From positions 62,001-126,000 of the forward strand of contig JBMNHK010000002.1 of NCBI GenBank assembly GCA_050950345.1: a stretch of 64,000 nt of DNA, given 5' to 3'. Positions 8,407-16,943 of the stretch are shown piece after piece; within the stretch, counting starts at the first letter, position 1, and the number at the start of each line of letters is the position of its first letter. This DNA is from Pelotomaculum_C sp050950345 (GTDB lineage: Bacteria > Bacillota > Desulfotomaculia > Desulfotomaculales > Pelotomaculaceae). The notes below the pieces were generated by a model. That model did no database searches, was not told where the DNA came from, and was given only the letters and a program-made list of their open reading frames with translations. The translations under genes and the position numbers were made by a program.

Positions 8407-9341
8407 AAATAGCAAACAAGTGGATTGCTCGGGGATATGCATGTTCACTGGTACTAAGAATTGTTGGCGTTCATGAAGCAACATATTATCATTGGAAGAA
8501 GCAACAAGAGTCGCCGCCTCCCAAAAAACACCAACAAAGAAGTGGACGGCCCATTACTTTATATTCCTGGACAAAGGACTGTCATCGGGTAAGTGACGAA
8601 CAAATCAAGGAATGGTTAATGGAGTTTGCTGCCGGGGAAGAAAGTGCGTACGGATACCGGAAATTGGCCATTTGCCTGCGTCGCCAGCATAACCTGGTAA
8701 TTAACCATAAAAAAGTCTACCGGCTCTGTAAGGAATTAGATATACTGGCGCCACAGCGGCGCATCAAGGTTAAGCACCCCCGGCGCTTGGCAGCTAACCG
8801 CCAGATTACCGCCCCAGATCAACTTTGGGAAGTGGACATTAAATATGCCTACATTGCAAAAGAAGACCGTTTTTTCTACCTGATGAGCATTATTGACGTT
8901 TATGACCGGATGATTGTGGATTACCACCTGGGACTGTCTTGCAAAAGCAAACATGCCTCCCAGATCATTCAGCGGGCCTTGTGGAAACGGCAGCTCTTTG
9001 AATCCAATAGCCGCCCTATTATCCGAAGTGATAACGGCCCACAGTTTATCAGCAAAGTGTTTGAGGAAACCTGCGAACAATTTGGCGTTGAGCATGAACG
9101 GATTCCTCCTAAAACACCGAATAAAAACGCCCATATTGAGTCTTTTCACGCTTTGCTGGAGGCGGAATGCTTGAGTCGGCATGAGTTTTTATCATACCAA
9201 GAGGCTTATCAGTTCGTTAATGACTACATTAGGTTTTATAATGAACGACGTATTCATGGCAGCCTATATGACTTTGCGCCTTGCGAATTCCGTCAGATGC
9301 TGGCTATAGGTCAACTAAAACCCTTCATCGTAAAGGTTTAG
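8376..9341 (+). CDS. IS3-family transposase OrfB (made by -1 frameshift)
   Basis: The DDE integrase half of the transposase. The frame is open from 8367 but has no good start codon before ATG 8619, and the upstream part (SDRIEIANKWIARGYACSLVLRIVGVHEATYYHW) is family sequence, so synthesis as an OrfAB fusion through the A AAA AAG site at 8373-8379 is likely. The catalytic residues are visible: D in 'LWEVDIKYA', D in 'IRSDNGPQF' and E in 'KNAHIESFH'. Length and motif spacing are normal, so this copy may be active. Confidence 0.9.
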   Translation, partial: KVSPGLSDRIEIANKWIARGYACSLVLRIVGVHEATYYHWKKQQESPPPKKHQQRSGRPITLYSWTKDCHRVSDEQIKEWLMEFAAGEESAYGYRKLAICLRRQHNLVINHKKVYRLCKELDILAPQRRIKVKHPRRLAANRQITAPDQLWEVDIKYAYIAKEDRFFYLMSIIDVYDRMIVDYHLGLSCKSKHASQIIQRALWKRQLFESNSRPIIRSDNGPQFISKVFEETCEQFGVEHERIPPKTPNKNAHIESFHALLEAECLSRHEFLSYQEAYQFVNDYIRFYNERRIHGSLYDFAPCEFRQMLAIGQLKPFIVKV

Positions 9342-9410
9342 CTTTATTCATAAAGATACCGGAACCAGAATCTGAGCTTGTTCCCCCTATAGGAGGGTTA
9401 GGTTAGCCAC

Positions 9411-9600
9411 TTGGCCGAAGACATGGCCGGCAACCGCGTAAGCGGCTTGGCCTTGACCGCCGTGGTAAAATTCCAAGGAAGGGACGGGCAAGAAAACCAT
9501 TGATACCGTCTACCGTCACCCTCGCCCGTCCCCTTATGCAGCCTAATCCACGGCGAGTCAAGGCTTGCTGGCCAGGTCGGGGTAATAAGGTAACAACCGC
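9411..9600 (+). ncRNA. densely folded non-coding segment, possible HEARO/omega-type RNA
   Basis: No reading frame, but nested pairing is extensive. TGGCC 9412-9416 pairs GGCCA 9570-9574. Bases 9450-9465 pair 9548-9564 (16 pairs, one bulged A). GGGACGGGC 9481-9489 pairs GCCCGTCCC 9524-9532. CCGC-GTAA-GCGG at 9434-9445 is a hairpin with a GNRA-type tetraloop. Such order suggests a structured RNA rather than chance. The orphan RNAs of IscB elements (HEARO/omega RNA) are one candidate; a mobile-intron remnant is another. Class is inference only; strand is inferred from the GTAA tetraloop. Confidence 0.4.
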
Positions 9601-9663
9601 TAAGGGAATTAGGGTTAACGGTAATTCTATGGAAACAAGAGAATAAGGGACTAAACTCTAAAA

Positions 9664-9987
9664 TTAGGGGTTTGAACCGTGATTTGCCAGTTCATGGTCA
9701 TGACCAATCTTTAAGCATGCTCCCTTATTAGCGGCTTTTTCGCGGTATACTCGCTCGGCTGTATCTGCGCAGTATTTGTCTACATAAGTAAGGTCGTATC
9801 CTAGCATCCTGACAGTCCCACGGCCAATCTCGCGTTCGATGGTTCGTTTATGCTTGCCTAACAGCTTCGCTATCTCGCTGGGGCGCTTCTTCTCCTTGAG
9901 TAGAATTTCAATCTGGTAGCGTTCTCTTAATGTAATGTGTTTAAAACGGCGTAATGTCGTGGTACAATGGGATTGACTCATGTGCAT
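9664..9987 (-). pseudogene. IS30-family transposase, N-terminal remnant
   Basis: About 100 N-terminal residues of an IS30 transposase: 'FKHITLRERYQIEILLKEKKRPSEIAKLLGKHKRTIEREI' is the typical DNA-binding domain. A full protein is over 300 residues with a DDE domain, absent here. The match ends around 'KIGHDHELAN', after which unrelated residues run to the stop. Upstream on the minus strand an end-like 'TTGTAAAATTAAATGC' near 10064-10086 marks the surviving IS30 terminus. The other end is lost, probably in the deletion that joined this fragment to the folded segment at 9.4-9.6 kb. Confidence 0.8.
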
Positions 9988-10146
9988 GGCCTCCTTTATG
10001 TTGTGGTTTAGTCACCTTTAACATATCAGAGGTTTTGCCATGAGTCTCTATTTTTTTGTTATATGCGGCATTTAATTTTACAACTTACCATTTTCGGCCA
10101 ATAAAAATACAGCACTCAACCACCTGTAAAACTGGAAATTTTGATA

Positions 10147-10893
10147 CTACTGGAATATCGATTCCCTATGCTTAAGCCGGTAGCTATCACCTGTCATGTT
10201 GAACAGCTCACACTTGTGCATAAGTCTGTCAAGCATGGCCGCTGTAATGACTGGATCACCCAAAAATTCTCCCCATTCCTCGAAGCCCTTATTGGACGTC
10301 AGAATCACCGAGGTTTGTTGATATAGTCGGTTAATTAACCCAAATAACAAGTTCGCCTCCTGGCGAGAGATGGGCTGGAAACCCACCTCATCCAGGATAA
10401 CTAGATTTGCATTGTAAAGAGCCCTCAACTGTTGTTTGCTTCTTCTCGAAATGGTTTCAGTCTTTAAAAACTGTACCAGTTGGTCCATCTGAGTAAAATA
10501 TACCCGGTAGCCGGCGTTTACCGCTGCTATCCCCAAGGCCACCGCAAGATGCGACTTCCCGACCCCCGGGGGTCCCAGAAACAAAATATTGTAAGCGCCT
10601 TCAAGCCAAGCCATCTCGGCTAACTGCTGTATCTGCCGTTTTGATACGCTGTTTTGAAAACCGAAATCAAAGTCATCCAATGTCTTGTGGAAAGGGAAAT
10701 TAGCAGCTTTTAGCCTGCGTAAACGTCCGCTGTCCTGACGGTTTTCCAGTTCGATTGCGAGCAGTGCCTGCAGGGTTTGCAACGGGGTCCAGTCATGATG
10801 TTGTGCATTTTCAAGTATACCTTCCAATTCTTTTGATGCATGCTTCATAGATAATCTGCATAGTTGCTCTTGAACACTTGAAAGAAGGTTCAT
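10147..10893 (-). CDS. istB: IS21 helper ATPase IstB
   Basis: A 248-residue AAA+ ATPase that assists the IstA transposase in target selection. Walker A GPPGVGKS is at residues 107-114, Walker B 'LVILDEVG' follows, and a sensor-like 'VILTSNKGFEEW' is present. The N-terminal 'SVQEQLCRLSMKHASKELEGIL' helix is typical of IstB. Its ATG overlaps the istA stop (10890-10893), the usual coupling in this family. No defect is seen, so the element may be active. Confidence 0.93.
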   Translation of the reverse strand: MNLLSSVQEQLCRLSMKHASKELEGILENAQHHDWTPLQTLQALLAIELENRQDSGRLRRLKAANFPFHKTLDDFDFGFQNSVSKRQIQQLAEMAWLEGAYNILFLGPPGVGKSHLAVALGIAAVNAGYRVYFTQMDQLVQFLKTETISRRSKQQLRALYNANLVILDEVGFQPISRQEANLLFGLINRLYQQTSVILTSNKGFEEWGEFLGDPVITAAMLDRLMHKCELFNMTGDSYRLKHRESIFQ

Positions 10894-12428
10894 GGTGTTT
10901 CACCTCCCTTCGCCAGTTCCGCATATTCGGATAGCGGACGCTTTTGTGTCTTTACTGATGGGAGGAGAGTCACCTTGGGATTTTGTTCAAGTTCTTGTAT
11001 TTCCCGCTGTCTGACTCCTTCAAAGAACCGGCAGGCATCAGCTAGTTCCGTAGCACTGAAAAGGCTGTTGGTAATACAGTACGATAGAGCCTTCTGCAAA
11101 GCAGAAATCGTGGATTCTTTCAGTAGGCGCTCGATTAACTTGAATTGGTCGCGAACATATCGTCCCTTAAGCTGTCGTATGTGCTGGAGGAAAAGCTCAG
11201 CACCATCCAAGTCTTGCATATGCTCCAGGAGTCTTTTTTGTATAACATCCAGGGTATCGCTGTAATCCCTGGCATGATTGTTGTTACGTACTAGACGGCC
11301 CCTTTCCAGAGATAACGGGTGTTCTGCCAACAATACTGGGTCTATAGCATCAAATATCTTCAGGATGCCGTTTTCTTCAACCAACTGCACCTGTCTGCCG
11401 GGTTTAAAGGTACCCAACGGCAGTGTATAGCGGCAGCCCTTGTAGAAGACGGTGTTGTCCTTGTGAATTTGTCTTGTTACAATAGGAGTGAGCATTTTTC
11501 TTGTGCACGGTACCGGTTTCAAGAAGAGCTTCTCCTGTAAGAAGACTTCTGCCGGTATCTTTTTTGTTGTACCATGCACCCTGGCATTGCCGGTCCTGTC
11601 CAACCAAGCCAGGAAATCATCGTTCCATAAATCCAACTCCATGAATTTACGGTGCCGGGCATAATGGTTTTTGAAGTATTTCACAACCGCTTCAACGCGG
11701 CCCTTGCTTGGTGGATCTGCAGCACGACAAAGGTATACAGAAAAGTTCATACGCTGGCGGAACTGCTCAAATTCCTTGGTGTAAATGATATCACCGTAGT
11801 TTTCGTCCACGGCAATCAGCCTATCCTGATCAAAGACCAGTTCAGCCGGCATGCCGCCCAAATACTCGAAACATTCTTCCAGAGCTGCTACCAGTTGTGA
11901 AGAGGTCAGTGGGCCAGTAAACCATTCACCCCACTTGTATCGGGAGTGGGACAGCACACAGGCCACGCAATACAGCTTCCGGTAGCTGATAGTGCGGGCA
12001 TCCTTGACATGAACAACTCCAAGGTCCACCTGCATCTGGCGTCCCATTGGCGGGTCTTCCATCGCCAGGTAATGGCGCACTTTTGCAGTGTTTTTTGGTA
12101 AATCGTGCTGCTTGCGTAGTTGCTCTACAAAACGCCGGGTTGTCCGTTCTGATACTGCAACACTGTAGTGTTCCTTGAGCCAGTCCAGCACTTGCGAAGC
12201 GGTCATGCCGGGGTATTGACGGAGCCAATCCAAGATGACACCTTCGTAAAGGGACAGGTCACGTTGTCGTCGGCGGTTCATAATGGTCTTTTCAAAAGAG
12301 TCTGGGTCCATATCCCAGTACTTGGACACAGTTCGAAAGTCCACCTGGAGCTTTTCAGCGACCTGGCGTTTGCTGAAACCGAGGTTTTTAAGTGACTGCA
12401 GTTCTGTATACATAGGCCACCTTTTCAT
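10890..12428 (-). CDS. istA: IS21 transposase IstA
   Basis: A DDE transposase of about 512 residues. The frame is open to 12473, but ATG 12428 follows a GGGAGGAG site, so it is preferred. It has an N-terminal helix-turn-helix (LGFSKRQVAEKLQVDFRTVSKYW), a second DNA-binding motif, then the catalytic core with D in 'MQVDLGVVHV', D in 'LVFDQDRL' and E in 'KGRVEAVVKYFKNHY', and a C-terminal beta-barrel 'YTLPLGTFKPGRQVQLV'. Length is normal and no frameshift is seen. Confidence 0.93.
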   Translation of the reverse strand: MKRWPMYTELQSLKNLGFSKRQVAEKLQVDFRTVSKYWDMDPDSFEKTIMNRRRQRDLSLYEGVILDWLRQYPGMTASQVLDWLKEHYSVAVSERTTRRFVEQLRKQHDLPKNTAKVRHYLAMEDPPMGRQMQVDLGVVHVKDARTISYRKLYCVACVLSHSRYKWGEWFTGPLTSSQLVAALEECFEYLGGMPAELVFDQDRLIAVDENYGDIIYTKEFEQFRQRMNFSVYLCRAADPPSKGRVEAVVKYFKNHYARHRKFMELDLWNDDFLAWLDRTGNARVHGTTKKIPAEVFLQEKLFLKPVPCTRKMLTPIVTRQIHKDNTVFYKGCRYTLPLGTFKPGRQVQLVEENGILKIFDAIDPVLLAEHPLSLERGRLVRNNNHARDYSDTLDVIQKRLLEHMQDLDGAELFLQHIRQLKGRYVRDQFKLIERLLKESTISALQKALSYCITNSLFSATELADACRFFEGVRQREIQELEQNPKVTLLPSVKTQKRPLSEYAELAKGGETP

Positions 12429-12555
12429 GATGCACTCCTCCCTGAAATGAGATCTGTATTTATGGTAACACATCCCATTTCTTCCAACGAGGGTGCTGTA
12501 CTCAGTGGCCGAAATTGCTGTATTTTATGTGGCCGTTTTTGCTGTATTTTATTTT

Positions 12556-13944
12556 ACCGCTAACATCTATACAGATGAAGGTATCAGCGCTACAAATACC
12601 AAGAAACGTGATGGATTTAACCAGATGATAGCAGATGCTTTGGCCGGGCAGATAGATTTAATTATAACAAAATCAGTAAGCCGCTTTGCCAGAAACACGG
12701 TGGACAGCCTTGTAACGGTACGCCAGCTTAAGGAGAAAGGCGTCGAGGTCTACTTCGAGAAAGAAAATATTTATACGCTGGACAGCAAGGGTGAGCTTCT
12801 CATCACGATAATGTCCAGTCTTGCACAGGAGGAAAGCCGCTCCATATCCGAAAATGTCACATGGGGGCAGCGCAAGCGTATGGCAGATGGAAAGGTCAGC
12901 CTGCCATACGGCCAATTTCTCGGCTATAAAAAGGGTGAGGACGGCCTACCGGAAATTGTGCAATCCGAAGCGGAGATTGTGCGGATTATATTCCGGCTAT
13001 TCATAGAGGGCAAAACGCCATCGGCGATTGCTAAATATTTAGAAGCAAAAGGCATATTATCCCCGGGAGGTAAAAAGAAATGGCAGGTTGCTACGGTAAA
13101 AAGTATTCTATCCAACGAAAAATACAAAGGGGATGCTCTTTTACAAAAAACCTTCACAGTAGATTTTCTTAATAAAGCCAAGAAAATTAATGAAGGGGAG
13201 ATTCCACAGTACTATGTTCAAAATAGCCACCCGGCAATAATCGACCCGAATGAGTTTGATGCGGTCCAGGCGGAAATAGAGCGCAGGAAAAAAATCGGTA
13301 GGCCCCTAAGTTGTGAAAGCTCTTTCTCGGCAAAGATTGTCTGCGGTGAATGCGGGGGCTATTATGGCCCCAAGGTTTGGGGATCCAACACCAAATACCG
13401 GCGCACCATTTGGCGGTGTAATGAGAAATATACGGGTGATAAGAAATGCTCGACTCCCCATGTGACCGAGGGCGAGGTTAAACAGAAGTTTATTGAAGCT
13501 TTCAACTCAATATCCAACTCCCGGGACGAGATAATAGCTAACTGCCGATTGGCACAAAATGTTCTTTGCGATTGCACTGAGCTTGATGCTAAGTTAACTG
13601 AACTTCATCAAGAAATCGAGATTGTGGCAGAGTTATCAAGAAAAGCCATTTATGAAAACGCTCATGTTGCTATTAATCAGGATGAATGGCAAGAACGGAA
13701 TAATGGGTATTTGGAAAGGCATCGAAAGGCATTAGAACAGGTTGCTATAATTGAAAAGTTGAAGCGCGAACGTCAGAACAAATACCTGATGCTCGAAAGC
13801 TTTATTAAAGGCATTGAAACCCGGCCACTAGTATTGGAGGAATTTGACGATAAGCTGTGGGCGGTGGCTATAAAAAAGGTTAGGGTGATGCCTGACGGTA
13901 GGTTAGCGTTCAGCTTCAAGGATAACAAGGAGATTGAGTTATAA
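12556..13944 (+). pseudogene. large serine recombinase, 5' truncated by IS21
   Basis: Roughly 460 residues of a large serine recombinase, the integrase type of many Firmicute prophages. It starts mid catalytic domain at 'IYTDEGISATNTKKRDGFNQMIADA'; the first 55 or so residues with the nucleophilic serine and the first arginine are gone, replaced by the IS21 end. Retained are 'ITKSVSRFARNTVDSL', the recombinase domain 'GKTPSAIAKYLEAKGI', the zinc ribbon (CGECGGYYG...WRCNEK...C) and the coiled coil. A GTG at 12493 opens the frame inside the IS end but cannot restore activity. It probably integrated the prophage at 0-8 kb. Confidence 0.9.
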
Positions 13945-14656
13945 ATATATCAAGAACTAAAAATTTTTTGAAAAAGGAACAAGACTGGGCGGGCAGGTTG
14001 ATATATGGGGACAGCCACACTAGACCGAGCGGTGAGTTTCAAGTGGTTTCTTCTAGAACGGAATGGCGATTTCCAACCACTGGACAGGTGGTGTAAACTG
14101 CTCCAGAATAATCACCTTGGTTCATTAATAAGAAATTACCTAAAATAAAAGAATCAGATAGTATTTTGATGTAGTATTCGTTAGCGTTTCTGCTAAGAAA
14201 GAAGAGATTAAGCGGGTAGCGAAGAAGTCGATTATAAAAATATCAAAACGGAATAGAAGAAAAAAACATAAGAGCTGCAAATGAACTTGGAGGAGGGCTA
14301 CGACAGATTTAAATTTAATAATTGATAAATGAAATTCCCTTGATGCATGGGACTTTTGACGTTTTAGGGTAAAATCAGTATCACTTTTAGTGGTGCTGAT
14401 TTGATTTTTACACCCTATCGTTGAAAGATGCAGCCCCCTGCAGAGTAAAAAACGTCCCCTGACCGGTTATTTTTTAGTGTTCATTTTGCACGTCAGGAAG
14501 GAATTTGTTTATGCTTGTGGAAATAGGTGTAAGTTGGCCTTTGTAGACAGATAAGGGGCCGGAGGCATAAATCGGCAATATATGGCTACTCCACAAGGAT
14601 GCAGAAAAGTATGACGGCGACAGGTATAAAAGGGGGATAAAAAATAGGAAGTAGTC
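13945..14656. other. gene-free stretch downstream of the recombinase
   Basis: No convincing gene. It holds a strong stem-loop at 14373-14401 (listed separately) and, near 14448-14460, an 'ACGTCCCCTGACC' sequence related to the GTCCCC-type REP sequences found later in the window. An attachment-site junction would be expected somewhere just after 13944, but only one end of the prophage is visible, so no direct repeat could be defined. Confidence 0.5.
14372..14410 (+). terminator. 12-bp stem-loop with T-rich tail
   Basis: AATCAGTATCAC (14373-14384) pairs fully, with two G-U pairs, with GTGGTGCTGATT (14390-14401) around a TTTTA loop and is followed by TGATTTTTA. It reads as an intrinsic terminator on the plus strand and, given the A-rich left side, could also act on the minus strand. 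Confidence 0.55.
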
Positions 14657-14760
14657 ATGAGTATTATACCAATTATAAAATAAGCAGGTTGAAGGAGAAG
14701 CTGCTGGACGCCAACCTTTCCATCGCCCAGGCTTTTGCCGCCTGCAATATGAATTAAAAA
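14657..14760 (+). pseudogene. AraC-type DNA-binding fragment, duplicate of the next gene
   Basis: About 100 bases nearly identical to part of the following gene (15458-15560). It encodes the same helix, 'EYYTNYKI.RLKEKLLDANLSIAQAFAACNMN', with in-frame stops where the copy has T-to-A or C-to-A changes. The rest of the gene is missing. It is a remnant of a second PAS-AraC paralogue that once stood here. Confidence 0.8.
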
Positions 14761-14858
14761 CGGGCATTCCGCAAGAGTGTTTAAAAAGAAGGCAGCCTGT
14801 TCCCCTTCCGCTTATCGGAAAATGATAGGCCAGGCCAACAAGAAAAGAGGAACAATTT

Positions 14859-15632
14859 ATGAAAGATCATGTTGAGGATGCACAAAGGAACTTAGCAAGA
14901 TCCTTTGTGTCTCTTTTTAAGGAACAGGGACTGTTTGCAAAGGTTATCGAGTTCTTCCCCTATCCCATCCAGATTTTCTCCCTTAACGGGACGGCTAGGA
15001 TGATTAACAAAGCGGTGTTGGAAATGCTCGGCGTAAAAAGCGTGGAAGCTCATGTGGGAAAATACAATGTTTTTCAGGATCCCATCGTGCACGAGCTTGG
15101 CATTATGGAACAGATGAGTCAGGTATTGACAGGCAAAACCGTATATCTGACTGATTTCAATGCGCCCTACCAGGGTATGAACCGGTATTTTCATGCGGCG
15201 GACAAGGATATCCAAACCATTAACTCAGACATTACATGTTTCCCCTTGGTAAATGCTGATGGTGTGGTAGAATACTTTGCCGCCATTTTTATATTTAAAA
15301 ACATATACAAAGGGAAAGAAGAAATCAGACTGGGCAAACAATATATAGAAACTCATTGGCAGGAGCCGTATAATGCCAACGTAACTGCTAGGGCGGCCTG
15401 CCTCAGCAAGGATTATTTCCCAAAGCTGTTCAAGAAGCATACTGGTGTCACCCCCCATGAGTATTATACCGATTATAAAATCAGCAAATTGAAGGAGAAG
15501 CTGCTGGATACCAACCTATCTGTCGCTCAGGCCTTTGCCGCCTGTAACATGAATTATAACGGCTATTATGCAAGATTATTCAGAGAGAAGGTTGGCGTTT
15601 CACCGTCCGTATACCGAAAAATGTCAGAGTAA
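14859..15632 (+). CDS. PAS-like sensor / AraC-family transcription regulator
   Basis: A 257-residue one-component regulator. Residues about 20-150 form a PAS-like domain (KVIEFFPYPIQIFSLNGTARMINKAVLEMLG), and about 165-257 is an AraC/XylS DNA-binding domain with both helix-turn-helices visible (ANVTARAACLSKDYFPKLFKKHTGVTPHEYY; LSVAQAFAACNMNYNGYYARLFREKVGVSPSVYRK). The PAS part is shared with the next gene. It stands before a giant SLH surface protein and may control it, which is inference from position. The start is uncertain since the upstream ribosome site (AGAGGAAC) is modest. Confidence 0.82.
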   Translation: MKDHVEDAQRNLARSFVSLFKEQGLFAKVIEFFPYPIQIFSLNGTARMINKAVLEMLGVKSVEAHVGKYNVFQDPIVHELGIMEQMSQVLTGKTVYLTDFNAPYQGMNRYFHAADKDIQTINSDITCFPLVNADGVVEYFAAIFIFKNIYKGKEEIRLGKQYIETHWQEPYNANVTARAACLSKDYFPKLFKKHTGVTPHEYYTDYKISKLKEKLLDTNLSVAQAFAACNMNYNGYYARLFREKVGVSPSVYRKMSE

Positions 15633-15663
15633 AATAAATTGTCCAATCATAAGTAATAAGAGG

Positions 15664-15706
15664 AAGTCCGGCTTTGGTTTAGTACTAAAGCCCGGCTTCT
15701 TTTTTA
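15664..15706 (+). terminator. terminator after the PAS-AraC gene
   Basis: AAGTCCGGCTTTGG pairs with a downstream CCCGGCTT-containing arm (one mismatch) around a TTTAGTACTAAA-type loop, followed by CTTTTTTA. Confidence 0.75.
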
Positions 15707-15831
15707 TTGCGAATAACATTTTCCTTACTGATTATAACAATATTTAACCTATTTTCCTAACCGCCCGGTTAATAAAATATTGATAACAGTTAGGAACAAT
15801 AACATAAATTTGGCTGGAAAGGAGCATTCAT

Positions 15832-16320
15832 ATGGGGGGTAAAACCAAAGAACAACTGCTTGAGGAATTGTCAGAGGTGCAAAAAATGCTGGAGGAAAGA
15901 ACAGAGACTCAAGGTCAAATGATCAGAAAATTTCAGATGCTTATGGTCAATGAAGGGCTGTTTTCTCAAGTCATTGATTTTTTCCCTTATCCCATGGCCA
16001 TCTTTACGCCGCAGTATACACTGGCCATGGTGAACAAAGCTTTTGCGGCGGAAACAAAAACGCCGATCATGGCCCCGGAAAAAGGAGCGGTCCGCATTCT
16101 GCAATACAAGATCGACGATATGAGGCTGGCTGCAGCAGTCAGGAAGGTCTTTGCCGGAGACACCTTCTTTTTAGAGGACTTAAAGCACCCGTTTTTCATG
16201 TTTTCAGGAATTGCGCCATCAAGCGAGCCTCAGCTCGATTGTTTCCATAAGGCCGTCATCTTTCCAGTATCGGCCGATAATGCTAAAGTTACCCACGGCG
16301 TGATTGTGTTTATGCCGTGA
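15832..16320 (+). CDS. PAS-only protein, paralogue of the PAS-AraC regulator
   Basis: A 162-residue protein with an N-terminal coiled coil (KEQLLEELSEVQKMLEERTETQG) and a single PAS-like domain whose 'LFSQVIDFFPYPMAIFTPQYTLAMVNKAF' closely parallels the previous gene's 'LFAKVIEFFPYPIQIFSLNGTARMINKAV'. It has no output domain, so it may modulate a partner such as the AraC regulator by heterodimerising. A GGAAAGGAG site lies upstream. It is 38 bases before the SLH protein gene with no terminator seen, so the two are likely co-transcribed. Confidence 0.7.
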   Translation: MGGKTKEQLLEELSEVQKMLEERTETQGQMIRKFQMLMVNEGLFSQVIDFFPYPMAIFTPQYTLAMVNKAFAAETKTPIMAPEKGAVRILQYKIDDMRLAAAVRKVFAGDTFFLEDLKHPFFMFSGIAPSSEPQLDCFHKAVIFPVSADNAKVTHGVIVFMP

Positions 16321-16358
16321 TCAAAAAAGACAATTAAAAACAAACGGAGGTTAGGAGA

Positions 16359-16943
16359 ATGAGGCGAATTGTTTCCATAGCACTATGTTTTTTAGTGGTG
16401 TTTGCGCTGTGCCCGTCCGCCGCGTTCGCGGCAAGCACCATAACATGGAATGGGGGTGCCGGTGACGGGTTATGGCATACTGCCGGCAACTGGGATTTGG
16501 AACAAGTACCGATTGACGGTGACTATGTAATTATCCCTGAGTCTTCGGAAGTGGAATATGCAGGAGGTGAAACAAGTGTAAGGCTAAACTGCGCAGGAAA
16601 TTTGACGGTTTCCGGCGGTACTCTTAAAATTACAAATCCATCCTTATATGAAAATTCTTCTTTAATAAACGGGAAGCTGGACGGAGAGGGAGATATCACA
16701 ATAACCGAAGAAAGTAACTTGTTATGGAACGGAGGAAGCATAGAAGGCTCCGGGAGTCTTATAATTGAAAATAATGCAAATTTATATGCAATCCCGTCTT
16801 CTTTGGACCGCTATCTGGTAAACAACGGTGCATTGCTTATCAATGGCGGCATCCTTAGACTTACAGGCGGTGCCGAAGGCAGCGGCAACTTCTCTATCCA
16901 GGAAAACAAAACTCTGGAACTGGGCGGAAACGAAAGCCTATAA
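16359..16943 (+). pseudogene. giant SLH surface protein, N-terminal part before a frameshift
   Basis: The first 194 codons of the SLH protein that continues in another frame. A clear signal peptide (MRRIVSIALCFLVVFALCPSAAFA, cleavage after AFA) follows a GGAGGTTAGGAG ribosome site. The mature part opens 'WNGGAGDGLWHTAGNWDLEQVPIDGD', typical of autotransporter-like adhesin beta-helix modules. The frame ends at TAA 16941-16943 while the matching continuation (YNLSSNVANMGTLKILD) reads in the +1 frame from about 16935. One extra base, or loss of two, near 16925-16936 accounts for this. No slippery sequence is seen. Confidence 0.8.

Larger units (their letters stand above)
8007..9409 (+). mobile_element. 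IS3-family (IS150-like) insertion sequence
   Basis: A two-frame IS of about 1.4 kb. OrfA and OrfB are joined by a -1 slippery heptamer. The left end is placed where the portal reading frame stops matching its family; GCTATTTAGCCCCCTAATTAG there is a gapped match to the reverse complement of CTATAGGAGGGTTAGGTTAGC near 9387-9407, with CTT on both sides as a possible 3-bp target duplication. A second, inner imperfect repeat pair (about 8031-8064 and 9340-9367) is also present, so the exact ends are uncertain by some 40 bases. Confidence 0.75.
10093..12556 (-). mobile_element. IS21-family insertion sequence
   Basis: A complete istA-istB element of about 2.46 kb. The ends carry the multiple short repeats usual for IS21: 'TGCTGTATTTTTATTGGCCG' (reverse strand, about 10095-10114) at one side, and three related units at the other (12494-12556: TGCTGTACTCAGTGGCCG, TGCTGTATTTTATGTGGCCG, TGCTGTATTTTATTTTACC). 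It sits between the IS30 remnant and a serine recombinase gene, whose 5' end it destroyed. Exact outer bases are estimates. Confidence 0.85.

Noticed and set aside
9664..9987. Possible complete small DNA-binding protein
   Set aside because: The match is to the N-terminus of IS30 transposases only, and the last residues are unrelated; it is a remnant.
12493..12560. GTG start at 12493 as the real start of the serine recombinase
   Set aside because: Residues before 'IYTDEGIS' are translated IS21 end repeats; the catalytic serine region is absent.
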